This document shows positions 12,840-21,086 of a stretch of DNA of 37,097 nt, one piece after another; positions within the stretch are counted from its first letter, which is position 1, and every line of letters begins with the position of its first letter. The translations under genes and the position numbers were made by a program. This DNA is from a virus: IMG/VR virus record IMGVR_UViG_3300036046_000022, positions 1 to 37,097 of that record. One strand, 5' to 3'. The notes under the pieces are model-generated. The model saw nothing but the letters and a program-made list of their open reading frames with translations. It ran no database searches and had not been told where the DNA came from.

Positions 12840-15800
12840 ATGAGGAAGGAGATCGACTCGCTGGCGTATGACGTCAACGGTGGGCTCGCCATCGATTTCC
12901 TCCCGCGCGCGGCGGTGACGCTCGACAAATCGAAGATGTCCGCGAGCTGCACATTCTCGACGTCGGCGATCGACCGCGTCGGCGACATGCTCGACGTAGC
13001 CGGCATTCGGACCGAGAACCACCAGAGCAATCCCGTGGTTTTTTGGGATCACGCTCGGCACCTCACCTTCCCGATCGGCAAGACCAAGGACCTGGCCGGC
13101 GCCTATACGGTGCAGATCCTCGACGGCGACCAGGGCGGCGTCGCGACTCAGGTCACCTACTTCTCGCAGACGCTGCTCGAAGCGGAGCAGGTTTTCGAAT
13201 TGATCGCCGAGGGAATCATCTCCGCGAATTCGATTGGTTTTCGGCCGATCAAGGCAACGCCGCTGTACGTCGGACATCGGCGCCTCGGCTTGCACCTCAA
13301 AGAGGTTGAATTGCTTGAAATCTCGTGGGTCGGCGTTCCGTGCAATCAGGATGCGGTTCGGTCCGCACTTTCTCGCGGCAGGCTCTGCGGCAAGGCGATC
13401 GCCGAGCCGATCCGGCAATCACTCGCACCGCTCGTCGCCGGCCGCAAGTGCTGGGCGCCTGGCGCGGCGATCAAGGCGCTGACCGAGGTGCCGGAAATGG
13501 GCGAAGAGTCCGAGCGGTTCGCGGTTCTGGTAGACATCGTCGGCGGTCTGCTGGATCGGCCGGTCGCGAAGAATTGGAACGAATCGGACCATCCGCGCGG
13601 CCAACCTAGCAACGCCGGCCAGTTCGGCCCCGGGGGCGGAGCTGGCGGCGGCGGCGGATCCAAGCCGCGCGGCGGCGCTGGCGACAAGCCCGCGAAGAAG
13701 CCGGCGAGCCCGGCCAAGAAACCCTCGAAGGAACCCGCGCCGCCGAGCGCTCGCGCGGGCGGCAAACAGGCGCAGCAAGCCGCTCGGCAGGCGGTAGCGA
13801 AAATCCTGAGCGGCGCGATCACGCCCGAGTCGCACAAGGCACTCGTCGGCCATCTCGGGCGTCTCACCGTGCCGCAATTGCAAGCGATCCGCAAGGAGCA
13901 CAACCTGAAGTGTCCGGGCCGACTCAAGGCGCAGGTCCTCGACGCTCTGTCGCACCATTTCAATTCGCGGATCATCAAGGCCGGGACGGTCGACGTCGAC
14001 AAGGTCGCCGCCGCGCTCAAGCCGTTCGCCGCGGTGGAACTCGACCCGAATACGGTGCGGTTCGCGAAGGCTGACTATTTCGCGATCAAGCAGCAATACG
14101 GAACGCTGGCCGTCCAGAGGATCAAAGAACTCGCCGTGGACGCTCTCGGCGCGATGAACGAGCTGCCGCGCGGCGCGTCCACGGAACGCGAATTCTTCCG
14201 CAAACGGCTGGCCGTCTGCTCGTGGATGTGCGATCAGGCGAAGCGCGACGGCATCACCGGCAGAGTCGAGCCCGCGTCGATGACCGACGCGAAGGCGAAC
14301 CTCGCGCGCATCGCCACGGCCGAGCGGCTCAAGGGGATTCCCTGGACCGCGTTCTTGCTGAAAGGCATTCGCGACGAGTTCGATGTCTCGCCGGAGATTA
14401 ATGACGAGCAGGTGTGGCACAACCTGAAAGACCCGACGGGGTCACGGTACAAGGGGCCGCGGCTCGACGCCGTCCTCACGCGGCTCCGCCCGGACTACGG
14501 CAGCATGTCGCAATCGCAACTCTTCCAACTGTTGCCGCGGCTCGAAAAACGTACCGACACGCTCGCCGACGCGGCGCAGCGAACGCGGCCAACGGCGTCG
14601 CTTTCGGTCAAACGCTGGCGGAAAGACGTTACTGCCGGTCGGTGGGATGAAAGTAAGCATCCCCGCGCCGACGACGGCAAGTTCGGCGCGGGCTCCGGCG
14701 GCGCGGCCGGCGGCGACGCCGCGAAGCCCGGCGGCGACGCGCCGAAGCCGGCGGGCCCTCGTCAGCCCGCCGCCGTCCGTCGCGCGATGGCCGCGGTCAT
14801 CGCGATCGGCAAGCAAGTGGGGCACATCGAGCACGCAGCGCAAGAGTGGATCGGCAAGAAGGTCGGCTCGCTGCCCGCGCCGTTGCGAGTTCCGATCGTC
14901 GGCGTCTACAAGATCGCGTTCGCGAGCCACACAGTCGCGCAGAAAGCCGTGGCGGCGGTCGCCGCCGAGCGCGGCTTCACGCCGGAGCAAATCGCGCACG
15001 TGTCGAAAATCTGTGCGGTCGTCGACGTGGTCGGCGGCGGCAAGGTGTTTCCCGGGGTGCTCAAGGCGACCGGGCTCGGCGCCGCGGCGCTCGCCGGCTC
15101 CTTCGTGCCGGTCGGCAGCCTTGGGTATCTCGTCTTCTCGACCGGGAAGGATCCGCTGGCGACATTGCGTGCGGCAAAAAAGGGAGTCGCCGCCGCTCTT
15201 CGCGTTGTCCGGCCCACGAAAGCGATGGCGAGCACGGATCTCATCAACGTGCTCCTCGATGCCGCCAAGACGGCCGACGATGCCGACTTGTGGATGGCGA
15301 CCGTGCTGGCCGCGATCGACGCGACGGACGGCGACGTCGCACGGGCCATTGAAATCGCCCGAGTTTGCGGCCGCGCAGCAGCCCGCCGCAACTGGCGTAA
15401 GGGTGGGGCCGGAGGCCGCTGGGAGGAGGGCAAACATCCCCGCGCCGACGACGGCAAGTTTGGCGACAAACCAGGCGCGGCAGGCGCGAACGGCCCCGTC
15501 GCGAGATATAGCTCTCCTGACGGCGAAAAGTATGTCATTGGGACGCAAGAAGGTGGTCACGCGGGAGCATTGTACGCGTTCGCGGCAGACGATTTGTCTG
15601 CCGCGGACGACGATGATGATCGCGAGGACGTTAAGGCGGTTGCGTATTTCATCCCGGAAAGCAGCGGCATGACGTTGCTGGCGGTGGACGATAACCACGC
15701 GGGCCGAGGCGTCGGATTGATCCTAAGCTTTCTGTTCCGGTCAGAGCATCCATTTCAACAGAGTGGCGGATTGTCGAGTGGCGGCGAAGCGATCGCACGC

Positions 15801-15842
15801 CGCGTGTATCGCCTCCTCCGCGCAAAAGCGGAGGAACAGTAG
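12840..15842 (+). CDS. Prohead protease polyprotein with C-terminal GNAT-like domain, 1000 aa
   Basis: Residues 1-180 are an HK97-type (U35) prohead protease: His71 in FWDHARH, Ser131 in ISANSIGF, and LLEISWVGVP at 158-167. The usual protease is about 200 residues; here about 800 follow. Three similar linkers occur: WNESDHPR...AGQFG near 246-264, WDESKHPRADDGKFG near 602-616, WEEGKHPRADDGKFG near 861-875, each followed by a Gly/Ala/Pro-rich stretch. Between linkers 1 and 2 is a helical region with a SAP-like segment (about 342-370). Between 2 and 3 is an Ala-rich helical part with hydrophobic segments. After linker 3, LAVDDNHAGRGVGL (947-960) fits the acetyl-CoA loop of GNAT acetyltransferases. 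This resembles phage polyvalent proteins. Cleavage and delivery with the head are inferences. Confidence 0.8.
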   Translation: MRKEIDSLAYDVNGGLAIDFLPRAAVTLDKSKMSASCTFSTSAIDRVGDMLDVAGIRTENHQSNPVVFWDHARHLTFPIGKTKDLAGAYTVQILDGDQGGVATQVTYFSQTLLEAEQVFELIAEGIISANSIGFRPIKATPLYVGHRRLGLHLKEVELLEISWVGVPCNQDAVRSALSRGRLCGKAIAEPIRQSLAPLVAGRKCWAPGAAIKALTEVPEMGEESERFAVLVDIVGGLLDRPVAKNWNESDHPRGQPSNAGQFGPGGGAGGGGGSKPRGGAGDKPAKKPASPAKKPSKEPAPPSARAGGKQAQQAARQAVAKILSGAITPESHKALVGHLGRLTVPQLQAIRKEHNLKCPGRLKAQVLDALSHHFNSRIIKAGTVDVDKVAAALKPFAAVELDPNTVRFAKADYFAIKQQYGTLAVQRIKELAVDALGAMNELPRGASTEREFFRKRLAVCSWMCDQAKRDGITGRVEPASMTDAKANLARIATAERLKGIPWTAFLLKGIRDEFDVSPEINDEQVWHNLKDPTGSRYKGPRLDAVLTRLRPDYGSMSQSQLFQLLPRLEKRTDTLADAAQRTRPTASLSVKRWRKDVTAGRWDESKHPRADDGKFGAGSGGAAGGDAAKPGGDAPKPAGPRQPAAVRRAMAAVIAIGKQVGHIEHAAQEWIGKKVGSLPAPLRVPIVGVYKIAFASHTVAQKAVAAVAAERGFTPEQIAHVSKICAVVDVVGGGKVFPGVLKATGLGAAALAGSFVPVGSLGYLVFSTGKDPLATLRAAKKGVAAALRVVRPTKAMASTDLINVLLDAAKTADDADLWMATVLAAIDATDGDVARAIEIARVCGRAAARRNWRKGGAGGRWEEGKHPRADDGKFGDKPGAAGANGPVARYSSPDGEKYVIGTQEGGHAGALYAFAADDLSAADDDDDREDVKAVAYFIPESSGMTLLAVDDNHAGRGVGLILSFLFRSEHPFQQSGGLSSGGEAIARRVYRLLRAKAEEQ
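14658..14687 (+). repeat. 30-bp linker repeat, copy 1
   Basis: Identical to 15435-15464 except for one base. It encodes HPRADDGKFG, the linker that precedes each accessory segment of the protease polyprotein. The near identity in DNA, not only in protein, suggests recent duplication or shuffling through the linker. Confidence 0.85.
15435..15464 (+). repeat. 30-bp linker repeat, copy 2
   Basis: Second copy of the HPRADDGKFG coding repeat, immediately upstream of the GNAT-like domain of the protease polyprotein. Confidence 0.85.
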
Positions 15843-15850
15843 TGCCGAGG

Positions 15851-16246
15851 TCAATGGACGCCGAGTCCGATCGCGGTCAACACGTGTTGAAGCTTGTGGC
15901 TACCCATGCTTTTGCGCCGCTCCAAATAGTCCTTCACGTGATCTGGGCTGACGGCACCGCCGGTGAGCTTGGCGATCGCGTAGGCCGTCAGCCCGAGTTG
16001 CTCGGCGCGGGCGATGACAGCCTCCTGGACCAAGTCGCGGCGGTGGTAGCGAAAGAAACAGTCGCCCGCCTCGCGCATGAGGCGGGCGATCAGTTTGGCG
16101 TCGCGCGGCGGGTCGTCGAGCCACTCGACGGCGTCGCCGTCGGCCTCGAAACCCCCGTCGTCGCGCGGAGTCAGCGTCACGGAAAAACGGGGCCGGGCGG
16201 TGTGATGCACCACCCGGCCGACGATGCGGAATCCGTCATTCGTCAT
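15851..16246 (-). CDS. HTH-domain regulator, 131 aa
   Basis: The N-terminal half is beta-rich (FRIVGRVVHHTARPRFSVTL). The C-terminal part (about 80-131) is a Cro/C1-like helix-turn-helix: RAEQLGLTAYAIAKLTGG, SPDHVKDYLERRK, then a third helix. Start at 16246 is chosen for GAGGG 7 bases upstream; ATGs at 16249 and 16258 are possible. It overlaps the upstream leftward gene and is read from the same promoter at about 16870. It lies against the direction of all head genes, so it belongs to an inserted cassette; it may bind the operator palindrome in that promoter, which would make the cassette self-regulated (inference). Confidence 0.7.
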   Translation of the reverse strand: MTNDGFRIVGRVVHHTARPRFSVTLTPRDDGGFEADGDAVEWLDDPPRDAKLIARLMREAGDCFFRYHRRDLVQEAVIARAEQLGLTAYAIAKLTGGAVSPDHVKDYLERRKSMGSHKLQHVLTAIGLGVH

Positions 16247-16805
16247 CATCGCCCTCATGAGGAGTCACTAGGACGGCCACACGATAACCGTCCCCGCGGT
16301 CGCGGGAAACGTCGACGATCTCGCCGCCGTGGTCGCGCAACTGAAACGGAGTCCAATCGTCGTCGTCGGCGCGCTCGGCGTTGCATTTTTCGCAGTACGA
16401 GAATATCGCGTGCGTGGTGTATGGCCCCGAGTCGTTGCCGAGGTGGTCGCTGACGACCGCCCACATCCTCTTATCGAGGCTGTTCGGGATGAGGCCATAC
16501 GGGGCGCGCTCCGGATCGCCGCCGTCGGCAACCCATGCGGCCAATGCCCCATCGTCCTGAGGCCACAGCTGGATCGCGACCGACTCCCACCACGGATCGG
16601 ACCCGGCGCGCCGGCCGCACTCGCATGCCGGCCATGACTCGACCCGACCTTCCAACGCGGCCTGAGCCGCCGCGCGGGCCGCGTCGAGCGACTCACAGTC
16701 GATGCCGGCTTGGAACCCGTCAGTCGGGTCGTCGTAGCTGCCGCTACTGCATGGGTGGCCTACAGACTGGCCCTGAGTGTGTTCGGCTGTTGCGATGAAC
16801 CTCAT
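16236..16805 (-). CDS. Hypothetical moron protein, 189 aa
   Basis: Start at the ATG at 16805 (MRFIATAEHTQ), with GGAG 9 bases upstream; the frame runs back to 16880, but that would begin inside the promoter palindrome. The protein is acidic, with scattered cysteines (CECGRR, then YCEKCNAE, a possible metal site at about 103 and 157) and a Trp-rich middle (DPWWESVAIQLWP). No family recognised. It is the first gene of a leftward two-gene cassette inserted between protease and scaffold genes, with its own promoter, which is how phage morons are usually organised. It may be expressed from the prophage. Confidence 0.6.
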   Translation of the reverse strand: MRFIATAEHTQGQSVGHPCSSGSYDDPTDGFQAGIDCESLDAARAAAQAALEGRVESWPACECGRRAGSDPWWESVAIQLWPQDDGALAAWVADGGDPERAPYGLIPNSLDKRMWAVVSDHLGNDSGPYTTHAIFSYCEKCNAERADDDDWTPFQLRDHGGEIVDVSRDRGDGYRVAVLVTPHEGDDDE

Positions 16806-16868
16806 TGTCTCAATCTCCACCCCGGCGACCGGCCGATTCGGTTCGAATATCGTTGACCCGACATAATT

Positions 16869-16897
16869 ATTATCGGCCAATCAGCCGATAATGGCAA
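16869..16897 (-). promoter_or_regulatory. Sigma70-type promoter with overlapping operator palindrome
   Basis: On the minus strand TTGCCA (16897-16892), exactly 17 bases, then GATAAT (16874-16869). The palindrome ATTATCGGC-CAATCA-GCCGATAAT (16869-16892) fills the spacer and -10, so a bound dimer would block RNA polymerase. A leader of about 57 bases precedes the ATG at 16805. The co-transcribed HTH protein is the obvious candidate to bind here. Confidence 0.75.
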
Positions 16898-16920
16898 GTA
16901 AAAAAAAAGCAGAAAAAAAG

Positions 16921-16960
16921 GCGCGCTTTCGGGTGAATCTGCGGCCGCGTGTATCATCGA
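16921..16960 (+). promoter_or_regulatory. Bipartite late motif, copy 2 (before scaffold and capsid)
   Basis: GCGCGC then TTTCGG (16927-16932), 18 bases, then GTATCATCGA (16951-16960). It matches the gap before the portal gene closely and the gap before the holin less well. It lies between the leftward moron promoter and the rightward scaffold gene. Confidence 0.45.
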
Positions 16961-16997
16961 CACTTGGATGCACGACCCGATCACAACGAGCGCCACC

Positions 16998-17501
16998 ATG
17001 GCCGACGACCCAAAGGACGATCCCCAGCCGAAAGCCGCCGCCAAGGCCGTGCCGCTCGGCGCGCAGATCCTGCGTAAACTCAATCGCGGGCTGACCGCCC
17101 TCTCCGAGGAGGTGACGACGATGGCCGGCAGCCTCGACGCGTGCGAGGCGAAGGACGCCATCGGCGGACTCGTCGGCAGCATCGGCACGATGACGGGCGA
17201 GATCGGCAAGAATTGGGGCAGGTACTACAAGGACCTCGACATCGACGAGGCCGACGAACCCGAGCCCGATCCCGACGACAGTGGTGCCAAAAGCGGCGAC
17301 GAGCCGGCCGACGACGATGACGACGCCGACGTCGCGGCGGCGTTGGCGGCGCTCGACGATCTCGACGATGGCGACGAGCCGGCCGACGACGACGATGATG
17401 AAGGGCTGAGCGACGAGGAGAAGAAAGCCGTCGCCCTCCGCATCGCCAAGATCGAATCGCAGATCAAGCATCAAGAGCGTCTCGCCGCCAAGAACAGTTA
17501 G
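16998..17501 (+). CDS. Acidic scaffold-like protein, 167 aa
   Basis: Helical middle (LGAQILRKLNRGLTALSEEV) followed by a long Asp/Glu-rich low-complexity stretch with two EPADDDDD blocks, ending in a charged helix (EEKKAVALRIAKIESQIKHQ). Acidic, coiled, directly before the major capsid gene: this is where HK97-like phages place a scaffold or head accessory protein, and the large capsid N-terminal domain could share the job. I start at ATG 16998; ATG 16968 is only 8 bases after the TATCATCGA motif and may be outside the transcript. Confidence 0.6.
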   Translation: MADDPKDDPQPKAAAKAVPLGAQILRKLNRGLTALSEEVTTMAGSLDACEAKDAIGGLVGSIGTMTGEIGKNWGRYYKDLDIDEADEPEPDPDDSGAKSGDEPADDDDDADVAAALAALDDLDDGDEPADDDDDEGLSDEEKKAVALRIAKIESQIKHQERLAAKNS

Positions 17502-17560
17502 CGGCGGGTTCGCAACGAATCACCCGCGGACCGGATCGCTCACCCTAAAGGACCATTGCC

Positions 17561-18964
17561 ATGCCGAAGCTGCTCGAACGCCTGGACGCCGCGGAAAAGC
17601 GCCTCGCCGCCCTCACCAAAGGGGCGACGACGAATAGGCCCGATCCTCGCACGCCGAAGCCGAGCGACGTGTTCGGCGCGCCCCACGCCCGCAAGGGCGA
17701 AGACCCGATGACGTCTCGCGGGTTCCAATACATGCGCGTCGTCAAGGCGATGCAGTCGAATCCGCTCGTCGACAAAAGTGCGTGGGAGAACGCGAAAGTC
17801 GAGCGATCCGTCCTCGAACAACTCCGCGAGCCGTTCGGCGGCGGCGTCGGCGCGGCGAGCTTTGAGAAATCGAGCGTCCTCGCTCCGTTCGGCGTCGACC
17901 TCTTCCCCGAGCAAATGGGGGCGGACACGCAATTCGGGCAGCGGATCAAGTCGCTGGTGATGTTGGGCACCGAGAACGCCGACCCCGAGGAAATGTCCTG
18001 GATCGCGAGGAAAGCCTACAACGGCATCAACAAGGACATGAGCTGGTTGAACCAGAACGCTGGCGGCGCGCTTGTCGGACCGCCGCAGATGGGCGAATTG
18101 ATTGACCTGTTCCGCAACGAAGACGCGCTGACTCGCGCCGGCGCGACCGTGATTCCCATGCCGCCGTCGGGTCGCATTCAGTTCCCGCGGCAAACCACGC
18201 CCACGACCGGGTATTGGGTTGGCGAAAATCGCTCCACGACCGCGAGCGAGGTCGGCACCGGCATGCTCACGCTGAGCGCGAAAAAGGCGGGCGTCATCAT
18301 TACCATGCCGAACGAGTTGATCCGGTTCGCCGGGCCTGCCGCCGAGATGCTCTTCCGTGCGGACATGACGAAGACGCTCGCGCTCACCGTCGACCTCGCG
18401 GCGCTCGAAGGCGCCGGCGGCGACCTCAAACCGACTGGCATCATCAATACGCCGGGGATCGGCGTCGTCGCGCCGACCACCGCGGCGACCGGCAACACGG
18501 GTGCCCTGCTCGCCGAGGGCGACGTGTACAAGTGGCCGATGAAGGCTGCCCAGGCCAACGCTCGGTTTGAGGGCTTTTTGATGTCCCCGTCGATGTACTA
18601 CGCCTTGCTCCAGCGGCGCACCGGCGGTTCGGCGTCCGGCGACGGCGTCTTCGCGTTCGCGCCGTTCCGGCAGCTCGGCGACAAGGTCGACCAGCTCAAC
18701 ATCAACGGCCACCGAGTCACGATCAGCAATCAGGTCGGTCTCAATCGCGTTCAAGGCTCGACATCGAATCTGACCTACATCCTCGGCGGTATGTTCAGCG
18801 ATGTCATGCTCGCGATGTTCGGCGCCATCGAGTTCGCCGTGGCGACCCAGGGCGACACGATTTTCCCGGCCGATCAAACGTCGATCCGGGCCTTCCTGAT
18901 TTGCGACAGCGGCGTTCGCCACCCCGGCGCCCTCGCTTGGTGCGACAAGCTCCAGCAGGCCTAA
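17561..18964 (+). CDS. Major capsid protein, HK97 fold, 467 aa
   Basis: The first 20 residues are a coiled-coil helix (LERLDAAEKRLAALTKG), the usual start of a delta/scaffold domain removed by the protease. The HK97 pattern follows: long helix and E-loop region, SGRIQFPRQTTPTTGYWVGE, then VIITMPNELIRF, TKTLALTVDLAALEGAG with PTGIINTPG, and a P-domain/A-domain end (GGMFSDVMLAMFGAIEFAV). It is preceded by AAAGGA and follows the acidic scaffold gene. Expected to be the main shell protein. Confidence 0.93.
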   Translation: MPKLLERLDAAEKRLAALTKGATTNRPDPRTPKPSDVFGAPHARKGEDPMTSRGFQYMRVVKAMQSNPLVDKSAWENAKVERSVLEQLREPFGGGVGAASFEKSSVLAPFGVDLFPEQMGADTQFGQRIKSLVMLGTENADPEEMSWIARKAYNGINKDMSWLNQNAGGALVGPPQMGELIDLFRNEDALTRAGATVIPMPPSGRIQFPRQTTPTTGYWVGENRSTTASEVGTGMLTLSAKKAGVIITMPNELIRFAGPAAEMLFRADMTKTLALTVDLAALEGAGGDLKPTGIINTPGIGVVAPTTAATGNTGALLAEGDVYKWPMKAAQANARFEGFLMSPSMYYALLQRRTGGSASGDGVFAFAPFRQLGDKVDQLNINGHRVTISNQVGLNRVQGSTSNLTYILGGMFSDVMLAMFGAIEFAVATQGDTIFPADQTSIRAFLICDSGVRHPGALAWCDKLQQA

Positions 18965-19020
18965 ACGGCGGCGTCCGCCCCGACGCGAGCCAGACGCTTT
19001 ACCTTCACGAGGACCCTGCC

Positions 19021-19446
19021 ATGCAATTGCTCGCCGACCTCGCCACCATGCTGTTCGGCCTCACGCAGAAGCCGGCGGCGGCGCTCAACACCAACACCAA
19101 CGGCCTCGGGGTCGACCTCAAGGACGCCGGCGTTCGCACCAACCTGATCGTCTGCCTCGGGGCGCTGCACGCCAACGCGATCCTGAGCGTGAACGTGCTC
19201 GAAAGCGACGACAACACGACGTTCGTGGCCCCGGCCGACACGACCAACACGAACACCGGCAATTTCAACACCGGCAACTCGAACACCATGGTCGTGAAAT
19301 CGTTCCAACGCGGCAAACGCTACGTGCGCGCTGACGTCGCGCTCAGCGGCACGAACGCGGACGCCCTCGTCACCGCCGCGTTCGTCGCGCAGCCCAAGAG
19401 CGGCGGCGCCAACAACGCGGGTTACTCGATCGCGCCGCAATCGTAA
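19021..19446 (+). CDS. Probable head decoration protein, 141 aa
   Basis: ATG at 19021 with GAGGA 10 bases upstream, immediately after the capsid gene. Beta-rich (LIVCLGALHANAILSVNVLES, then KRYVRADVALSG), with an Asn/Thr repeat in the middle (TTNTNTGNFNTGNSNT) that is probably a surface loop. Size and place fit the small auxiliary head protein of HK97-like phages. The polar loop is rich in possible glycosylation sites, and the next gene is a glycosyltransferase. Confidence 0.65.
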   Translation: MQLLADLATMLFGLTQKPAAALNTNTNGLGVDLKDAGVRTNLIVCLGALHANAILSVNVLESDDNTTFVAPADTTNTNTGNFNTGNSNTMVVKSFQRGKRYVRADVALSGTNADALVTAAFVAQPKSGGANNAGYSIAPQS

Positions 19447-19588
19447 CCGAAATACCCAAGGGCCCCTAACCGCGGTGTAAACGCGGGGAGGAGGTTTGCG
19501 GAGCGGTAAACCGTGGGGAGACCGCCGACCAACGCATAAGCCCACGGACTCCGGGGCCCATCATTTTCTCCGCCGAGGATCCTTGCCG

Positions 19589-20377
19589 ATGAGCGACCGG
19601 CCCGTTGTGTTCCAGGCCATGCCGCACTATGGCCCGATCGAGGCCGAGGCGGGCAAGGCGTTTTGGTGCAACGCCTCGGCCGATGCCGACACGCTGTGCC
19701 TCAATCTTGCGACGCCGCTCCTCGCGCACGGATTCAATCAGTGCTGGTGCTCCGCGCTCAATGTCGTTCGCAAGGGCCAGCGCATCGACTATTTTGTCAT
19801 GCTCCACGCAGACATCGTCCCGGAGGAGTGGTGGATCGACAAACTCATCGCCGAGATGGTCCGCACGGGCGCCGACCTCGTTTCGTGCGTCGTCCCGATC
19901 AAATCGGCGCACGGCGTCACGTCCACGGCGATCGCCGGCCTCGACCCTTGGGTCGTCGAGCGGCGGCTCACCATGCGAGAGGTCATGCAACTCCCCGAGA
20001 CGTTCGGCGCCGCCGACTGCGGCTTTCCGGGCCGCGCGCTGATGGTCAACACCGGTTGCTGGATCGCCGACTTTCGCAAGCCGTGGGTGGAGCAGGTCCG
20101 TTTCCAGATCTCGAACCGCATCGTGCGTACCGCCGCCGGATTCGATGCCCAGGTCGTGCCCGAGGACTGGGACTTCGCCCGTCAGATCGTCGAGCTCGAA
20201 GGCCTCGTGTTGGCGACGCGCAAGGTCTCGCTGGCCCACATCGGCCCCAACCCGTTCCGCAACCAGACGGCGTGGGGCAGTTACCGAATCGACCATATGG
20301 CCAAGGGCCGGGCGCTGCCTCCGCTGCGATGGAGTCAGCGGCTGCGAGCGCTCGGGTGCAAGCTGCTCGGGCGATGA
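19589..20377 (+). CDS. GT-A fold glycosyltransferase, 262 aa
   Basis: The start of the frame is set by ATG 19589 after GAGGA. The sequence YFVMLHADIVPEEWWIDKL holds the metal-binding acidic pair region (His73-Ala-Asp75, the DxD equivalent). PEDWDFARQ (Glu192-Asp193) is the catalytic-base region and LAHIG (His217) a further metal ligand, as in nucleotide-sugar transferases of the family 2 type. VNTGCWIADF may line the acceptor site. It is rare to find a glycosyltransferase among head and connector genes; it follows the decoration protein and precedes the connector. It may modify a virion protein or the host surface. Donor sugar cannot be read from sequence. Confidence 0.75.
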   Translation: MSDRPVVFQAMPHYGPIEAEAGKAFWCNASADADTLCLNLATPLLAHGFNQCWCSALNVVRKGQRIDYFVMLHADIVPEEWWIDKLIAEMVRTGADLVSCVVPIKSAHGVTSTAIAGLDPWVVERRLTMREVMQLPETFGAADCGFPGRALMVNTGCWIADFRKPWVEQVRFQISNRIVRTAAGFDAQVVPEDWDFARQIVELEGLVLATRKVSLAHIGPNPFRNQTAWGSYRIDHMAKGRALPPLRWSQRLRALGCKLLGR

Positions 20378-20386
20378 GGTTGACCA

Positions 20387-21052
20387 ATGGGGCTGATCTC
20401 GCTCGCGAACGTGAAGACTCTCTGGGGCATCACGGACTCGTCGCAAGACGCCGTCCTGAACCTGCTGATCGCGCAGTGCTCCGCGCGGTGCGCGACCTAC
20501 GTCGGCCACGTTCTCGAGGCGACCAACCTGACCGAGTATTACCGCGGCACGGGGACGTGCGACCTAGTGCTGCTGAATTGGCCAGTCAACAGCATCACGA
20601 GCGTCCACGAGGATATGGGCGCGGAGTGGGGCCAGGCCGCCGACGCCTTCGCCGCCGCGACCGAGCTGGTCGCCGGCGTCGATTACTCGCTCCGCAAGGA
20701 CGGCGGCGGCGGTCAGGCCCGCAGCGGCATCCTCCGGCGCATCGGCACGGTCTGGCAAAAGCCCACCATCTACGTTCCGGGTACGATCTCGCCGACGCCC
20801 GCCGAAACCAGCGGCACCATCAGGGTTGTTTACAACGCCGGGTTCGCGACGATCCCCGACGACCTTCAGCAGGCGTGCCTGCTGCTGATGGCGTGCGTGA
20901 AGCGGATTCTTAAGATCGGCCAGCCTCTCAGCAGCGAGGGCTGGGAGGATTACAACTACGCCGTCGCCGCCGCCGCCGGCGACGCGATGGGCGGATTGCC
21001 GGCCGACGCCCTCGCCACGCTCAGTCGGCTGCGTAACGTGTCGATCGGTTGA
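20387..21052 (+). CDS. Head-tail connector (gp6-like adaptor), 221 aa
   Basis: The pattern LANVKTLWGITDSSQDAVLN then LIAQCSARCATYVGH is the common start of the HK97 gp6-like adaptor; a conserved strand pair (TEYYRGTG, VLLNWPVNSITSV), and the final helical part with AGFATIPDDLQQACLLLMACVKR complete the family picture. It forms the ring below the portal. A Gly-rich insertion (DGGGGQARSG) and about 60 extra residues make it longer than the lambda-type adaptor. Confidence 0.85.
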   Translation: MGLISLANVKTLWGITDSSQDAVLNLLIAQCSARCATYVGHVLEATNLTEYYRGTGTCDLVLLNWPVNSITSVHEDMGAEWGQAADAFAAATELVAGVDYSLRKDGGGGQARSGILRRIGTVWQKPTIYVPGTISPTPAETSGTIRVVYNAGFATIPDDLQQACLLLMACVKRILKIGQPLSSEGWEDYNYAVAAAAGDAMGGLPADALATLSRLRNVSIG

Positions 21053-21086
21053 GTGCGGACGTCCGTACTCAGAGGAGGGGAACACC

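Noticed and set aside
14442-15698. 418-codon leftward open frame
   Set aside because: Antisense to the protease polyprotein, no ribosome site, shadow composition.
16806-16880. Longer start (MADNN...) for the leftward 189-aa protein
   Set aside because: That ATG lies between the -35 and -10 of the promoter and inside the operator; ATG 16805 has its own GGAG and a sensible leader.
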